A stretch of 64,000 nt of DNA from assembly GCA_016720825.1 (NCBI GenBank), contig JADKJV010000007.1, forward strand, positions 144,911-208,910, read 5' to 3'. Positions within the stretch are counted from its first letter, which is position 1. Each line of letters starts with the position of its first letter. The stretch is from Chitinophagaceae bacterium. Its GTDB lineage: Bacteria > Bacteroidota > Bacteroidia > Chitinophagales > Chitinophagaceae. A model generated the notes under the pieces. The model was not told the DNA's origin, made no database searches, and was given only the letters and a program-made list of their open reading frames with translations. Below, one piece after another: positions 19,912-29,621 of this stretch. The position numbers were made by a program, and so were the translations under genes.

Positions 19912-20003
19912 CAAAACCACAAGGATCACAATGGAATACACAAAGGTCACAAGGCTAAATTCTTTGTGCACTTTGTGTATTCCCTTGTGGCCTTTGTGGT
20001 TAG
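19912..20003. repeat. Imperfect hairpin of the CCACAAAGG family
   Basis: Two arms of about 41 bp (19912-19952 and 19962-20002) are imperfect reverse complements built from AACCACAAGG and CACAAAGG words. It sits between convergent genes, so it may also end transcription from both sides. Related words occur at 18572-18600 and 34487-34550. Confidence 0.65.
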
Positions 20004-20007
20004 GCTG

Positions 20008-20478
20008 TTAAGGCTTCAAAATATCCTTCACAATATCCAGGTGGTGCCTTGTATGAATCTCCATAAACCGTATCGCCGGCTTAAGCCTCAGGTTTCCAAA
20101 ATAAGGATGCAAAAAATACTGCCCGCTGTTTATCGTAGTTAGTTCATTTATTTTCCCGTCCGTTTTTTCAAAATGCTTTTCCAATATCTCTCTGTCTATG
20201 CTGGCGGGTCTCACTCGCTCAGGCGCCTTGGCCCTGCCACGGGGTATTTTGCCTAACGTCATCACCAACAACCGGGCAAAGCTTAATTTACTTTTATATG
20301 ATGCCGGTTCAGATTTTTTTATCCCGTCAATTATAGCATCCAGTGTCAGTAAACTATGTTCAAGATGCCAGCCCACCGGTGCGGCGGATACTTTTTCATT
20401 GACCACGTCATGCTTATCGAGATAAGAAGCAGCTTCTGAGAGCAGGTTTTTCAGTTTTTGTGTTTTGGGAGTGGGCAA
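20008..20478 (-). CDS. DinB-like / DUF1569 protein
   Basis: The 156-residue product fits the DinB-like four-helix bundle. Candidate metal ligands are the histidines in GWHLEHS (about residues 38-41) and HTRHH (about 141-145), in the spacing typical of DUF1569 members. Proteins of this superfamily include metal-dependent thiol transferases, but the substrate of DUF1569 members is not established. There is no signal peptide, so it is cytosolic. It is a single gene with a hairpin repeat at its 3' side. Confidence 0.72.
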   Translation of the reverse strand: MPTPKTQKLKNLLSEAASYLDKHDVVNEKVSAAPVGWHLEHSLLTLDAIIDGIKKSEPASYKSKLSFARLLVMTLGKIPRGRAKAPERVRPASIDREILEKHFEKTDGKINELTTINSGQYFLHPYFGNLRLKPAIRFMEIHTRHHLDIVKDILKP

Positions 20479-20582
20479 GTTGTAATTGTTTAATGTTGGT
20501 TTTTTGATTCCTCACGCGTGCGGACGTAGGCTCTGTCCACACTAAGGTAACACGATGACACTAAACTGTAGTGCACAGCCGA

Positions 20583-20870
20583 CTCCGCCCGGTCAGCCTT
20601 CGGCTTGGAGTATTAAAGATGAATGCTAACTAAATTCGGCTCAGTCTGACCTAAGAAAATACGATCACAGTATAGTGTAGGGTGCGGCAGTCGGACTGAG
20701 CCTTCTTTAAGAAAAGACCCGATCACAAGAACTCTAAGCCGAAGGCCGCCGGTTTGAGTCTTCTTTAGGAAAAGATTTGATCACAAGAACTCTAAGCCGA
20801 AGGCCGCCGGCCTGAGCCTTCTTTAGGAAAAGACCCGATCACAAGAACTCCAAGCCGAAGGCCCCCTACC
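20583..20870. repeat. Inverted-repeat intergenic element, copy C, with three tandem 58-bp right units
   Basis: The left unit (AGCCTTCGGCTTGG to CTGACCT, 20589-20652) matches copies A and B. The right unit is expanded to three tandem copies with GAG(C/T)CTTCTTTA at 20698, 20756 and 20814, a period of 58 bp, each ending AAGCCGAAGGC. Together with 20479-20582, in which I see nothing, it fills the 387-bp gene-free stretch between the DinB-like gene and the zinc-finger gene. Confidence 0.82.
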
Positions 20871-21234
20871 TCCTCCCCACCACCACCTCATCCTCTCCCT
20901 CCACTCTCCACCCAAATTCAAAACAATACTTCCACGGTCCTTCTGCATTGGATACAAACTGGTGCGTCATATACCTGAACTCAAATCCCCGCATCAGTAA
21001 TTCCTCCCGCTTCACTAGAATCACATTTTCAGAACCAGCTAACATATCTTCCAATATCTCCCTGTTCTTCATCAACGCCCTCATAATATACTTCACCAGC
21101 GGCGGCAAATTCTTCCCCGCCTTATTCCGGTTGTTGTAATTATTCCTGCAATAATCATCACAGAACTTTTTATCACAACGGCCTTTTAAGGGCTGGCTGC
21201 AATGCAGACAGGTTTTACGCACAGTATTTTCCAT
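20866..21234 (-). CDS. Small zinc-finger protein (DUF2116-like)
   Basis: I take the ATG at 21234 (MENTVRKTC) rather than the GTG-like start three codons upstream. The N-terminal 40 residues carry CLHCSQPL and KKFCDDYCRNNY, a CxxC...CxxxC zinc-binding pattern close to that of DUF2116-type zinc ribbons. The remaining 80 residues are basic then aromatic, with no recognisable catalytic motif. Function unknown; nucleic-acid or protein binding is likely. The final codons overlap the beginning of repeat copy C. Confidence 0.65.
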   Translation of the reverse strand: MENTVRKTCLHCSQPLKGRCDKKFCDDYCRNNYNNRNKAGKNLPPLVKYIMRALMKNREILEDMLAGSENVILVKREELLMRGFEFRYMTHQFVSNAEGPWKYCFEFGWRVEGEDEVVVGRR

Positions 21235-21420
21235 AACACACATTTTTCAAACCCGAAATTAAATCAGCACAACACGCGTAAAAACGTTTTTTTCCCGCTT
21301 TTCATCGGGAATATTCGTTTAAAATCCGGCTTTACCCTCATGCGGATCGCATATTTGTTCTTTCATGGGTATGGCACCGCCCTTGATGGAATAAATCTGT
21401 TTACATCTAAAACGCAAATT

Positions 21421-21768
21421 ATGAATGCGCTTAAAAACAAAGTTCAGCTGATTGGTCACCTCGGGAGAAGCCCGGAGGTTAAGACCTTCGAAAGCGGTAA
21501 GAAGCAGGTGAAATTTACACTCGCTACCAACGACTCTTACCGTAACGCCAATGGCGAAAAAGTGGTAGATACACAGTGGCACAACCTCGTGCTCTGGGGT
21601 AAACTGGCCGACATCGCCGAAAAATACCTGGATAAAGGAAAGGAGATCGCCATCGAGGGCAGACTGCTCAACCGCAGCTACACCGATAAAGACGGCAACA
21701 AAAAATACATCTCCGAAATCCAGGTTAATGAGCTGCTGATGCTGGGAAGCAAACCAGCAGCGAATTAA
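21421..21768 (+). CDS. ssb: Single-stranded DNA-binding protein
   Basis: The frame is open upstream, but the ATG at 21421 gives the normal SSB start (MNALKNKVQLIGHLGRSPEV). The 115-residue product is one OB fold, with the conserved QWHNLVLWGKLADIAEKYL and GKEIAIEGRL motifs. It lacks the long glycine-rich linker and the acidic DDDIPF-like tip used by replicative SSBs to recruit partners, so it is a short form. A strong terminator follows at once. It sits next to the Pif1-like helicase gene, which has its own start at 21901. Confidence 0.92.
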   Translation: MNALKNKVQLIGHLGRSPEVKTFESGKKQVKFTLATNDSYRNANGEKVVDTQWHNLVLWGKLADIAEKYLDKGKEIAIEGRLLNRSYTDKDGNKKYISEIQVNELLMLGSKPAAN

Positions 21769-21772
21769 AACG

Positions 21773-21848
21773 TCCGGGAGTCTGCAGATAACAGGCGGAA
21801 AGACTGGCTGATTTCGCCCAGCCAGCCTGTAGATTCCCGGTTTTTTTA
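21773..21848 (+). terminator. Rho-independent terminator after ssb
   Basis: A long stem pairs CCGGGAGTCTGCAG (21774) with CTGTAGATTCCCGG (21827), with a second inner stem CTGGCTG/CAGCCAG, followed by seven T residues (21841-21847). Its position four bases after the ssb stop supports the call. Confidence 0.85.
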
Positions 21849-21900
21849 CCTATTTACCAGTACAGAAAATGAATCGGAGTACTTTAGTGCCTCAGTTCGT

Positions 21901-24417
21901 ATGGAGACATTCACACCGGATACCAATAACCAGCTCTTCCAGCTGGGCATTAACCTCGTTAACCACAGCGCCAGGAATATTTTCCTCACCGGCCGCGCAG
22001 GTACGGGCAAAACCACCTTCCTGAAATATATCAGGACCCAATGCCCGAAACAAATGGCCGTCGTGGCGCCAACAGGTGTAGCCGCTATCAATGCCGGCGG
22101 TGTTACCATACATTCGTTTTTCCAGTTGCCGCTATCGCCTTTCGTACCCGGCACATCAGAAATACCCGGCGCCAGCGAATACACGGTGGACCGCGCGCAT
22201 CTGTTATCGCGGCTCCGCATGAACAGCGAAAAACGCAATATCCTCCGCGAACTCGAACTGCTCATTATTGACGAGATCAGTATGGTCAGGGCCGACACGC
22301 TCGATGCATTGGATACTGTTTTAAGAAGTGTACGTCACCAGCCCCAACTGCCCTTCGGCGGTGTACAGGTATTAATGATCGGGGATCTTTACCAGTTACC
22401 ACCTGTGCGCAATGAAGAAAACTGGAAATGGCTCGAACCATTTTATAACAACCCTTATTTCTTCAGCAGCCGCGTGATGCAGGAGGATACACCCGTTTAT
22501 CTTGAATTCACCAAGATCTACAGGCAAAAGATGAAACCTTCATCCGCCTGCTCAACCAGGTACGCAATAACCGGCTCGATGAAGATGGCATCGCCCTTTT
22601 ACAAAGCCGCTACCAGCCCGTTATTAACCGTTCCAAAGATGACGACGCCGTTATCCTCACTACCCATAATGAAACGGCACGTAATATCAACAATGCAGAG
22701 CTCGCTAAACTGGATTCACCCGTTAAAACATACGAAGCCACACGCAGTGGTGACTTCAACGCGAATCTCTTCCCCGCTGATGAATCACTCGTGCTCCGCA
22801 AAGGAGCGCGCGTAATGTTCCTGAGAAATGATATGGACCGCCGCAAAAGATTTTATAACGGCAAAACCGGCGTCATCACCAAACTCGACAACGAACAAAT
22901 TCTGGTGCAATGCAAAGATGAAGATGAACCCATTGAAGTAAAACGCGAAACCTGGCAAACCATCCGCTACGCACTCAACAACGAAACGCGCAAGATGGAA
23001 GAAGAAGTGCTGGGATCATACACCCAGTTCCCGCTGCGGCTCGCCTGGGCCATCACCATCCACAAAAGCCAGGGTCTCACTTTTGAAAAAGCGATCATTG
23101 ACGCCGGCAAGGCTTTCAGCCCCGGTCAGGTCTACGTCGCCCTCAGCCGCTGCACCAGCCTGGAAGGAATCACCCTCCAAACCCCCATCCGGCCCGGCAG
23201 CCTGGCCACCGATTCGGCCATTGACCAGTTCATCTCCACCAAATTCGCGGACCAGAACCTGGACGCCGAACTGGAACAAGCCCGCCAGGATTTCCACCTC
23301 CAGCAACTCATGAATATCTTCGGTTTTGATGAATTATTAAAAACCGCCGATTCTATAAAAAACCATATTTTAAAGAATAAATCGGCTTTTTCGGGCGAAA
23401 ACAGGCAGTTTTCGGCCATTTTACCCGAAAATTGGAACTATTACAAAAACCGGGTAAGCAGTTTATTCAGTGGTTAATCGCCCAGTTTTCACAGATCAAT
23501 GAGCCCGGAACCCGCGAAATGATCGCCCAAAAAATCAAGAGCGGCTCCGCCCATTTCAGCGCCCTGATCAACCCCGTGCTCGACCTGCTCCACAAGCCCG
23601 ACCTCAAAACCGCCAACAAAGCCCTGGCCCAGCCCATCCACGATTCCGCCCGGGATTTATTCAATGACCTCTCTTTCCGCCTCCACATGATATCCGGCAA
23701 CGGCGTATTTATGGACACCGACGCCTGGTACCGCCATAAATCCCAGTTCCGCCAGCCGCCGTTCTACATTAATATATATGCAGGCAAGAATGAGGACACC
23801 GACAACCCCAGCCACCCCGAACTTCAAAAAGCCTTGCGCATCCTCCGCGACCAGCTCGCCGACGAGAAACAGGTACCTATATATATGGTAGCCGGCAAAC
23901 AAACTATTGTTGAAATGGCGGAATACCTCCCGACTAACGAGAGCGAAATAATGCGGATTCACGGATTCGGACCGGCTAAAATGAAAATGTACGGAAAACA
24001 GTTTCTTGAGGTAATCAATGAATATTGCGATGAATTCGGGCTGGAATCATCAATTCCGGACGATTTTGCAGTAAAAAAGCCCAAAAAAGCAAAAACAGAA
24101 AAGAAGCAAAACCCAAACATATCAAAGGATCCACCCGAACGGAAACACTCAATCTCTTCCGCGCCGGTAAGTCCATTGCAGAAATTGCTGCGCTCCGCAA
24201 CCTCACCATCGGCACGATTGAAAACCATTTCATCCCCTTCCTCCAAAGCGGTGAAATCAAACCGGAAGACCTGATGAGCGCCGAAAAAATTAAAATGATT
24301 GAAAACCTGATGGAGCCGGGTAACCGTTCGGTGAGTTCTATCAAAGCAGAATTAGGGGAAGCTGTAAGTTTTAATGAAATCCGGTGGATGTTTGCTCCTC
24401 GGCAGAGCTCGGACTAA
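21901..24417 (+). pseudogene. Pif1-like helicase with HRDC and helix-turn-helix C-terminus, three frameshifts
   Basis: Reconstruction across three single-base losses gives 839 residues. The N-terminal AAA/superfamily-1B motor has Walker A (GRAGTGKTT), a PTGVAA motif and Walker B (LLIIDEISM). The first loss is in an A run near 22530 (after KIYRQK); the frame then gives FIRLLNQVRN and the C-terminal helicase motifs (TIHKSQGLTFE, VYVALSRC). The second is near 23395. An HRDC domain follows (PIYMVAGKQTIVEMAEYLP) with a HhH-like HGFGPAKMKMYG. The third is near 24112, leading to an Ecm-like helix-turn-helix (ETLNLFRAGKSIAEIAAL). This order is characteristic of a Bacteroidota helicase family. All three are one-base losses, the pattern expected of long-read errors. 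The end lies inside a repeat. Confidence 0.85.
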
Positions 24418-24419
24418 CT

Positions 24420-24638
24420 CCTCGGCGGAGCCCGGAATAGATTTCTCGCAGCGGCCGCAAAGGAGCAGCGAACGCAGCGGAATACAATAGGTAAGAGTCT
24501 GCGGCTAAAAATATTTGTTTTTAAACACAGTTCATTCTGAGCACGGTGATGAAACTTTCCGAGCGAAGCGAGGAATCTCTGCGAGCGCCGCTCCTTTGCG
24601 GCCGCCGCTGCGAGAAATTTTCTCCGAGCCCGCCGAGG
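24420..24638. repeat. Long inverted repeat between convergent genes
   Basis: Arms 24420-24466 and 24590-24638 are imperfect reverse complements (shared words CCTCGGCGGAG, TTTCTCGCAG, GCGGCCGCAAAGGAGC and their complements). The loop holds GGAGCAGCGAACGCAGCGG, a word that recurs at 37801 and 38063. It separates the stops of the helicase (24417) and the T9SS protein (24664) and could fold into a stem of nearly 50 bp, possibly acting as a two-way terminator. Confidence 0.8.
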
Positions 24639-24663
24639 AACTATTCTGAGCTCCACCGAAGAA

Positions 24664-26133
24664 TTAGTGTATTATCACCACCGTCCCCCTCTGCCTTTCC
24701 TCCTTACCCCCCAACACCTTATACTCCGCCTTCCACACAAATATGCCTGTTGTGTTTTCAGCACCACCCGTCTTGCCATCCCATTTCTCAAAAGGATTGG
24801 TTGTTCTGAAGACCAGTTGCCCCCAGCGGTTATAAACCGATAAACGATAACTCGTCAGCAAACCAATTCCGCCAATCACACCAAAGCCGTCATTCTTTCC
24901 ATCATTGTTCGGCGTAAATGCGGTGGGGAAATAAATACCACCCGTGGGACCGCCACAACCGGTGCTTAATGGAATATCAACAGTAGCGCTGTTCGGACAG
25001 GCGCCCGTGCCGCTAGCGGTTACCATATAAGTACCGGCCTGCACATTCTGCAGGTTCATGGTGGTTTGTACCGGCACTGAATTCCAGCTGTAAGTATAAG
25101 GACCCACGCCGCCCGATACCGTGGCCATTGCTTCACCACCCAAACCGGTATTGCAATCGGCAGGTGTAACCACGGATGTAGTAACACCCAATACGCTTAC
25201 ATTCTTGGTAATCGTTGCGGGATTATTATCCGGACCACCCACCGTTAATGTAACTGTATAGTTTCCGGCAGCAGTGTATTGATGTACGGGACCGGATAGT
25301 GTTGACGTATTCGCTGTTCCCGAAGCAGGGTCGCCGAAGTTCCAGTTGTGTTGTTGCGGACAAGGAGAAGATCGGTCAACAAAAGTCACATTGCCATTAC
25401 CAGAACAGGTATATGTAAAATCAGCGGTATTGGCCGGCGCTTCGCGGATGTAGATATCATCTACCGCAAAACCATCGTAATTATTACAGATAGAACCCGC
25501 CCCGAATATAAAACGGAAAATCACCGAACCCTTACCGGCGAGATATGGCATCGTATGCCTGGCAAACAACCATCCATTACTGCCATTGCCACCGCGACAG
25601 CTCCCGGTATTGGGCTGTATGTTTCCGGTCCAGCCGGTTTTATTGGCCGTTAATGGTGAGAGATAATTAATGCTTGCATTATTATACCAGTTATCATTCA
25701 GGCAGTTTTTAGGATCGGCCGAGGAACCAACCGTTGTCCATGTAGCTCCATCATCCGTTGAATATTGTAAACTGGCGCCGTCAAACTGGTATTCCATCTC
25801 CCAGAATACTTTAAAACTGATATAAGGATGAACCAATAATGTGAAATCAAAACAGGGACTTTGTAAATAAGATGCTTCACTGTTGGTATATGAACCACCG
25901 GTTAATCCGCCAACCATCCAGCATTTAGTACCCGCGCCCGCTGTAGTAATAACCGGTTTAGCAGGAGTACCCCATGCCCAATCATCACCCGATCCCCCTG
26001 ATACCCAATTGCCATTGCTTGTTTCAAACCCTTCCAGGTAAGGAAAGCTGTTGATATAAGTAGTACACTGGCTATAGCCAGGACTTACCCATACACTAAC
26101 AGCAATCATTAAGAAGAATAACCTGGTCTTCAT
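24664..26133 (-). CDS. T9SS type B secreted protein with jelly-roll, PKD and SprB-like domains
   Basis: A signal peptide (MKTRLFFLMIAVSVWVSPGYSQ) leads to a MAM-like jelly-roll domain (about 30-235; YLEGFETSNGNW, SFKVFWEMEYQFDGASLQYS, GFAVDDIYI). A PKD domain (about 240-315; WNFGDPASG and YTVTLTVGG) and a SprB-like repeat (about 320-390; GGVGPYTYSWN) follow. The last 95 residues are the gliding-motility-type C-terminal domain (FPTAFTPNNDGKND, YNRWGQLVF, GIFVWKAEY), which directs export through the type IX system and cell-surface display. This proves that the organism uses T9SS. The role of the carrier domains is probably adhesion or matrix binding. It is a single gene. Confidence 0.92.
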   Translation of the reverse strand: MKTRLFFLMIAVSVWVSPGYSQCTTYINSFPYLEGFETSNGNWVSGGSGDDWAWGTPAKPVITTAGAGTKCWMVGGLTGGSYTNSEASYLQSPCFDFTLLVHPYISFKVFWEMEYQFDGASLQYSTDDGATWTTVGSSADPKNCLNDNWYNNASINYLSPLTANKTGWTGNIQPNTGSCRGGNGSNGWLFARHTMPYLAGKGSVIFRFIFGAGSICNNYDGFAVDDIYIREAPANTADFTYTCSGNGNVTFVDRSSPCPQQHNWNFGDPASGTANTSTLSGPVHQYTAAGNYTVTLTVGGPDNNPATITKNVSVLGVTTSVVTPADCNTGLGGEAMATVSGGVGPYTYSWNSVPVQTTMNLQNVQAGTYMVTASGTGACPNSATVDIPLSTGCGGPTGGIYFPTAFTPNNDGKNDGFGVIGGIGLLTSYRLSVYNRWGQLVFRTTNPFEKWDGKTGGAENTTGIFVWKAEYKVLGGKEERQRGTVVIIH

Positions 26134-26370
26134 GTTTAACTCCCCGGATCGTTTAATTAAACGCGGACGTCAAAAGTACAATGAATCGGCTGGATCATTA
26201 ACCATTCTTTGAATAATGTAACCCGTTGGTTAAATCCATTCTTAATAACGATCAATATTAAACGTTGAGGTTATTCAACCATCCAACCGAATTATACACA
26301 TTTAACTTTCATAAACTTGTTACATAAAACTTTATTTCTATCTTTTCATTTCAATACTTACTGACTTTTT

Positions 26371-26880
26371 ATGGCCCCTCTTTCTAACCCTGCTTACCGC
26401 ACGATAAGCAATCATGTTATTGCTGAAGTGCGACAAAAAATTTCCAATGACCAGAATGCATTGTTCACACTCCGCGCCTATAATGCCGGTGATGTGATTG
26501 CTGATTTTTCAGCAGGCACCATTGCATCTGAGCCCACCTATTTAACCGTTCAGGTTGATGATGGAAAGCATATCACCCTGCAACCCGAGTTCCTGCAGTA
26601 CATCAATCACAGCTGCGAACCCAATGTATTCTTCGATACAACAGCTATGAATCTGGTAGCCCTGCGCGACCTGCATCCCGGAGAGGAATTCACCTTTTTC
26701 TATCCTTCTACCGAATGGAAAATGACACAATCGTTTAGTTGTTACTGCGGAACACCTTCCTGTATTGGATTGGTACGCGGTGCAGCATTCCTCTCGGAAG
26801 ACAGCTGGAAAAAATACCGCTTCACGGATTATATCCGCCAGCAGATCGCTAAAAAGAATACCAGCATTAAAGTAGCCTGA
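26371..26880 (+). CDS. Stand-alone SET-domain protein (putative lysine methyltransferase)
   Basis: The 169-residue product is a SET domain with little else. It shows the knot motif INHSCEPNV (about residues 77-85), the GEEFTFFYPS segment corresponding to the catalytic GEELTxDY strand, and a post-SET zinc cluster CYCGTPSCIG. SET enzymes transfer methyl from S-adenosylmethionine to lysine, normally in eukaryotic histones; bacterial targets are little known. The catalytic tyrosine position is preserved (FFYPS). It is followed after four bases by an ATP-grasp ligase gene and then by an ATP-grasp/SET fusion. A 237-bp AT-rich gap precedes it and probably holds the operon promoter. The substrate is unknown; a protein or peptide made by the neighbours is the best guess. 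Confidence 0.85.
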   Translation: MAPLSNPAYRTISNHVIAEVRQKISNDQNALFTLRAYNAGDVIADFSAGTIASEPTYLTVQVDDGKHITLQPEFLQYINHSCEPNVFFDTTAMNLVALRDLHPGEEFTFFYPSTEWKMTQSFSCYCGTPSCIGLVRGAAFLSEDSWKKYRFTDYIRQQIAKKNTSIKVA

Positions 26881-26884
26881 TCCG

Positions 26885-28048
26885 ATGAAAACAGCCGAAG
26901 CCATCCGTTTACTGAAACCGTATACTATTTGGGTACTCGCTCCGCACCTGGAATCCGAAGACCCCAACATCCAGCATTATTACGACTTTACCCAAAGCAT
27001 CAAGGAATATACTGCCGTGTTTGCCGAACTGGAACTTGAATGGAAATGGCAGCCCGTGACGATGAACGATTATAAAAAAGTAATCAGCGACATCGCCACC
27101 AGCAACACCGGCAAAACGCCATTGGTATTAAACCTCTGCGATGGTGATGAAGTAAACGGCACCCCCGGCGTATCGGTAATCCACGAGCTCGACAAACACC
27201 AGCTGATCTATACCGGCTCCGATGTTCATTTTTATAACCTGACCACTTCCAAGATCCCCATGAAAAAGGCTTTTGATAAAGCCGGGGTATCTACAGCCGC
27301 CTGGCGCGTTATCACCGGTAAAAAAGGATCCACCCGCGGTATCTGCGAAAGAGTGGGCACACCGCTGATCATTAAACCCGCCGTTTCCGGTGGCAGCATG
27401 GGCGTATCTGTAAAAAATGTAGTGAACAACGAAGAAGAACTCCTCGCCCGCGTGGAAGAACTCAACAATGGCTACCATGGCTGGAACCTCCTGGCCGATG
27501 GCTTATTTGTAGAACAGTACATCACCGGTCCCGAATTCACAACCTTTATCACCGGCTCTTTCGATGACCCCACATACTGCAAAGTATACGAACCGGTGCA
27601 CCGGGTATTCCACCATTCATTACCCGATAATGAGAAATTCCTCTCCTTCGACCGCCTCTGGGAAATCTATGACAACGAGACCCCGATGCCCGAGAACGAG
27701 AACTTTTATGAATATACTTCCGTAGCACCCGCTTTAATCCCTGATTTAAAAAAACTCAGTCTCGAAGCCTATGCTGCCTGCGGCGGTAAAGGCTATACCC
27801 GCATTGATATCCGGATGGACCAGAACACCGGTAAGTTATATATGCTCGAAGCCAATGCGCAATGCGGACTCAGCGAAGACGAAAACTATACTTCCATCGG
27901 TGCGATCCTGAAAGTATCCGGGGTCAGCTTTACTTCAGTTATTGCTGAAATCCTCCGGGATGCCCTGCGCAGGAGCGTGACCAGGAATAAACCCGCCAGG
28001 AAGACCAAACGCAAACAACCCTCCAAACCCGCTGTTGCGGTTAAATAA
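26885..28048 (+). CDS. D-alanine-D-alanine ligase-like ATP-grasp enzyme
   Basis: The 387-residue product has the pre-ATP-grasp domain (about 1-110) and an ATP-grasp domain (about 115-370). Visible motifs are TPLIIKPAVSGGSMGVSV (nucleotide-binding lysine and glycine loop), EQYITGPEFT, and the metal-binding strand RIDIRMDQNTGKLYMLEANA with D-x-R and E-x-N. It resembles D-Ala-D-Ala ligase but lacks its characteristic N-terminal and loop sequences, so another carboxylate-amine ligation is likely. A basic Lys/Arg-rich tail (about 365-387) may bind nucleic acid or an acidic partner. It begins four bases after the SET gene, and a gene for a similar ATP-grasp fused to SET follows 52 bases downstream. 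Confidence 0.88.
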   Translation: MKTAEAIRLLKPYTIWVLAPHLESEDPNIQHYYDFTQSIKEYTAVFAELELEWKWQPVTMNDYKKVISDIATSNTGKTPLVLNLCDGDEVNGTPGVSVIHELDKHQLIYTGSDVHFYNLTTSKIPMKKAFDKAGVSTAAWRVITGKKGSTRGICERVGTPLIIKPAVSGGSMGVSVKNVVNNEEELLARVEELNNGYHGWNLLADGLFVEQYITGPEFTTFITGSFDDPTYCKVYEPVHRVFHHSLPDNEKFLSFDRLWEIYDNETPMPENENFYEYTSVAPALIPDLKKLSLEAYAACGGKGYTRIDIRMDQNTGKLYMLEANAQCGLSEDENYTSIGAILKVSGVSFTSVIAEILRDALRRSVTRNKPARKTKRKQPSKPAVAVK

Positions 28049-28100
28049 GTTTACAGCAATCAGGTTTTTTATATTGATCCAGTTATTACCTTAGTGCGTT

Positions 28101-29556
28101 ATGAAAGTTTGTGTACTGCAGCCAGACTATTCCACCACCGGCGTGGATTATAAAAACTACGATCCCCCGCGCGATCTCGCTGTTTTAATTCCCGAAGCAG
28201 AAGTACACAACGTATTCCTGAACAAACTCACCACCTATAAACAACTCCGCGAACTCAGTAAACAGGGCTATGATGTGTTCGTGAATCTCTGCGAAGGATA
28301 CCTGGAATGGGAAGTACCATCCATTGATGTAATCTATACTTTGGAGACTTTAAACCTTCCTTTTACCGGGCCCACTACCAAACTCTACGATCCTCCCAAG
28401 GAACTGATGAAATACCTGGCCTACTGCGAAGGCGTTAATACACCGGGCTATAGCATCATCCATAAAATAGAAGATACCGAAGAAGCGCTTCGTCACCTGC
28501 GCTTCCCGTTATTCGTGAAACCAGCTAAAGCCGGCGACAGTCTCGGCGTGGATGAACATTCGCTGGTAAAATACCAAAGAAGAACTCGTTGATAAAGCCG
28601 GTCTCATCCTGGAAGAATATGGTCCCTTACTGGTGGAAGAATACATTGCCGGCCGCGAGTTTACTGTCCTGGTGGCCGCCAATCCCGACGGACACAGCTG
28701 CACGGTATTTAAACCCGTGGAATACCTTTTCCCGGCGGGCCGCAGTTTCAAGACTTATGCGCTGAAAACATCGGAGCTCCACCCCGACTGCAATGTTCCC
28801 TGTAATGATCCGGAACTGGATGCCGCATTGCGGGCTGCGACGGAGAGAATTTTTAAAGGATTCAATGGCGTGGGTTATGCCCGTCTTGATTTCCGCGTGA
28901 ATGATAAAAACGAAATCTATTTCCTGGAGATCAATTTTACCTGCTCCGTATTTTATAAAGATGGATATGAGGGCTCCGCTGATTTCATCATCAAATTTGA
29001 TGGTATCGGACAAGCGGGTTTTCTCCGTCACATGATTGCTGAAGGCATCAGCCGCCACCGCCGCAAAAAGAAATGCTATGATATGAAGGGCAATTCCATT
29101 GCCGGCTTCGGTATCTATGCCAACCGCGTGATTGAAAAAGGTGAAATCATTTTTAAAGGCGAAGGCCGCTCGCAGCGCATCATCACCAAACGATTTGTAG
29201 AGAAGAACTGGAATGAAGATGAAAAACTGCATTTCCGCCGCTATGCCTATCCCGTCAGCGAAGAACTGTTCATCTTATGGGATGAAGATCCCGCTGAATG
29301 GGCTCCCCAAAACCACAGTTGCGATCCCAATACTGCATTTGCCGGTCTCGACGTAAAAGCACTCCGCGATATCAAAGCCGGTGAAGAACTCACGCTCGAT
29401 TACGCCGATTTCCTCGACGAAAACATGGAACCCTTTAACTGCCAGTGCAGCGCCCCCAATTGCCGGGGTTTAATCAGCGGACCTGTAAATAATTCGTTAA
29501 CGGTCAGGGAACAATCTCTCCACAGGTTAAACCATCAGGCCTCAGATTTGTCTTAA
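28101..29556 (+). pseudogene. ATP-grasp ligase fused to a SET methyltransferase domain, one frameshift
   Basis: Reconstruction across one extra base at about 28572 gives 484 residues. The first part (28101-28592 as read) is a Ddl-like pre-ATP-grasp and the front of the ATP-grasp fold (VNLCEGYLEWEVPS, LFVKPAKAGDSLGVDEHS). Removing the T turns ...VKYQRRTR-stop into VKTKEELVDKAG, which runs straight into the second part (LLVEEYIAGREFTVLV, YARLDFRVNDKNEIYFLEIN). From about residue 320 a full SET domain follows: GFGIYANRVIEKGE, NHSCDPNT, GEELTLDYADF, post-SET CQCSAPNCRG. The two activities in one chain imply that the ligase product or its carrier is the methylation target. It is third in a probable four-gene operon. 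A sequencing error is the simplest reason for the shift. Confidence 0.85.
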
Positions 29557-29621
29557 TAGCACCCCATTAAATACTGCCGTGCAACCGGAAAACATTCTTT
29601 TATACATGTAAATGATATAAC

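Noticed and set aside
17527..20870. CRISPR array
   Set aside because: The repeats at 20698-20869 are tandem without spacers and lack a Cas gene nearby; no true direct-repeat/spacer pattern was found in the window.
21202..21420. 73-residue N-terminal extension of SSB
   Set aside because: Normal SSB proteins begin with MNxxKNKVQLIGHLG; the extension has no OB-fold sequence and overlaps the promoter region and the divergent gene.
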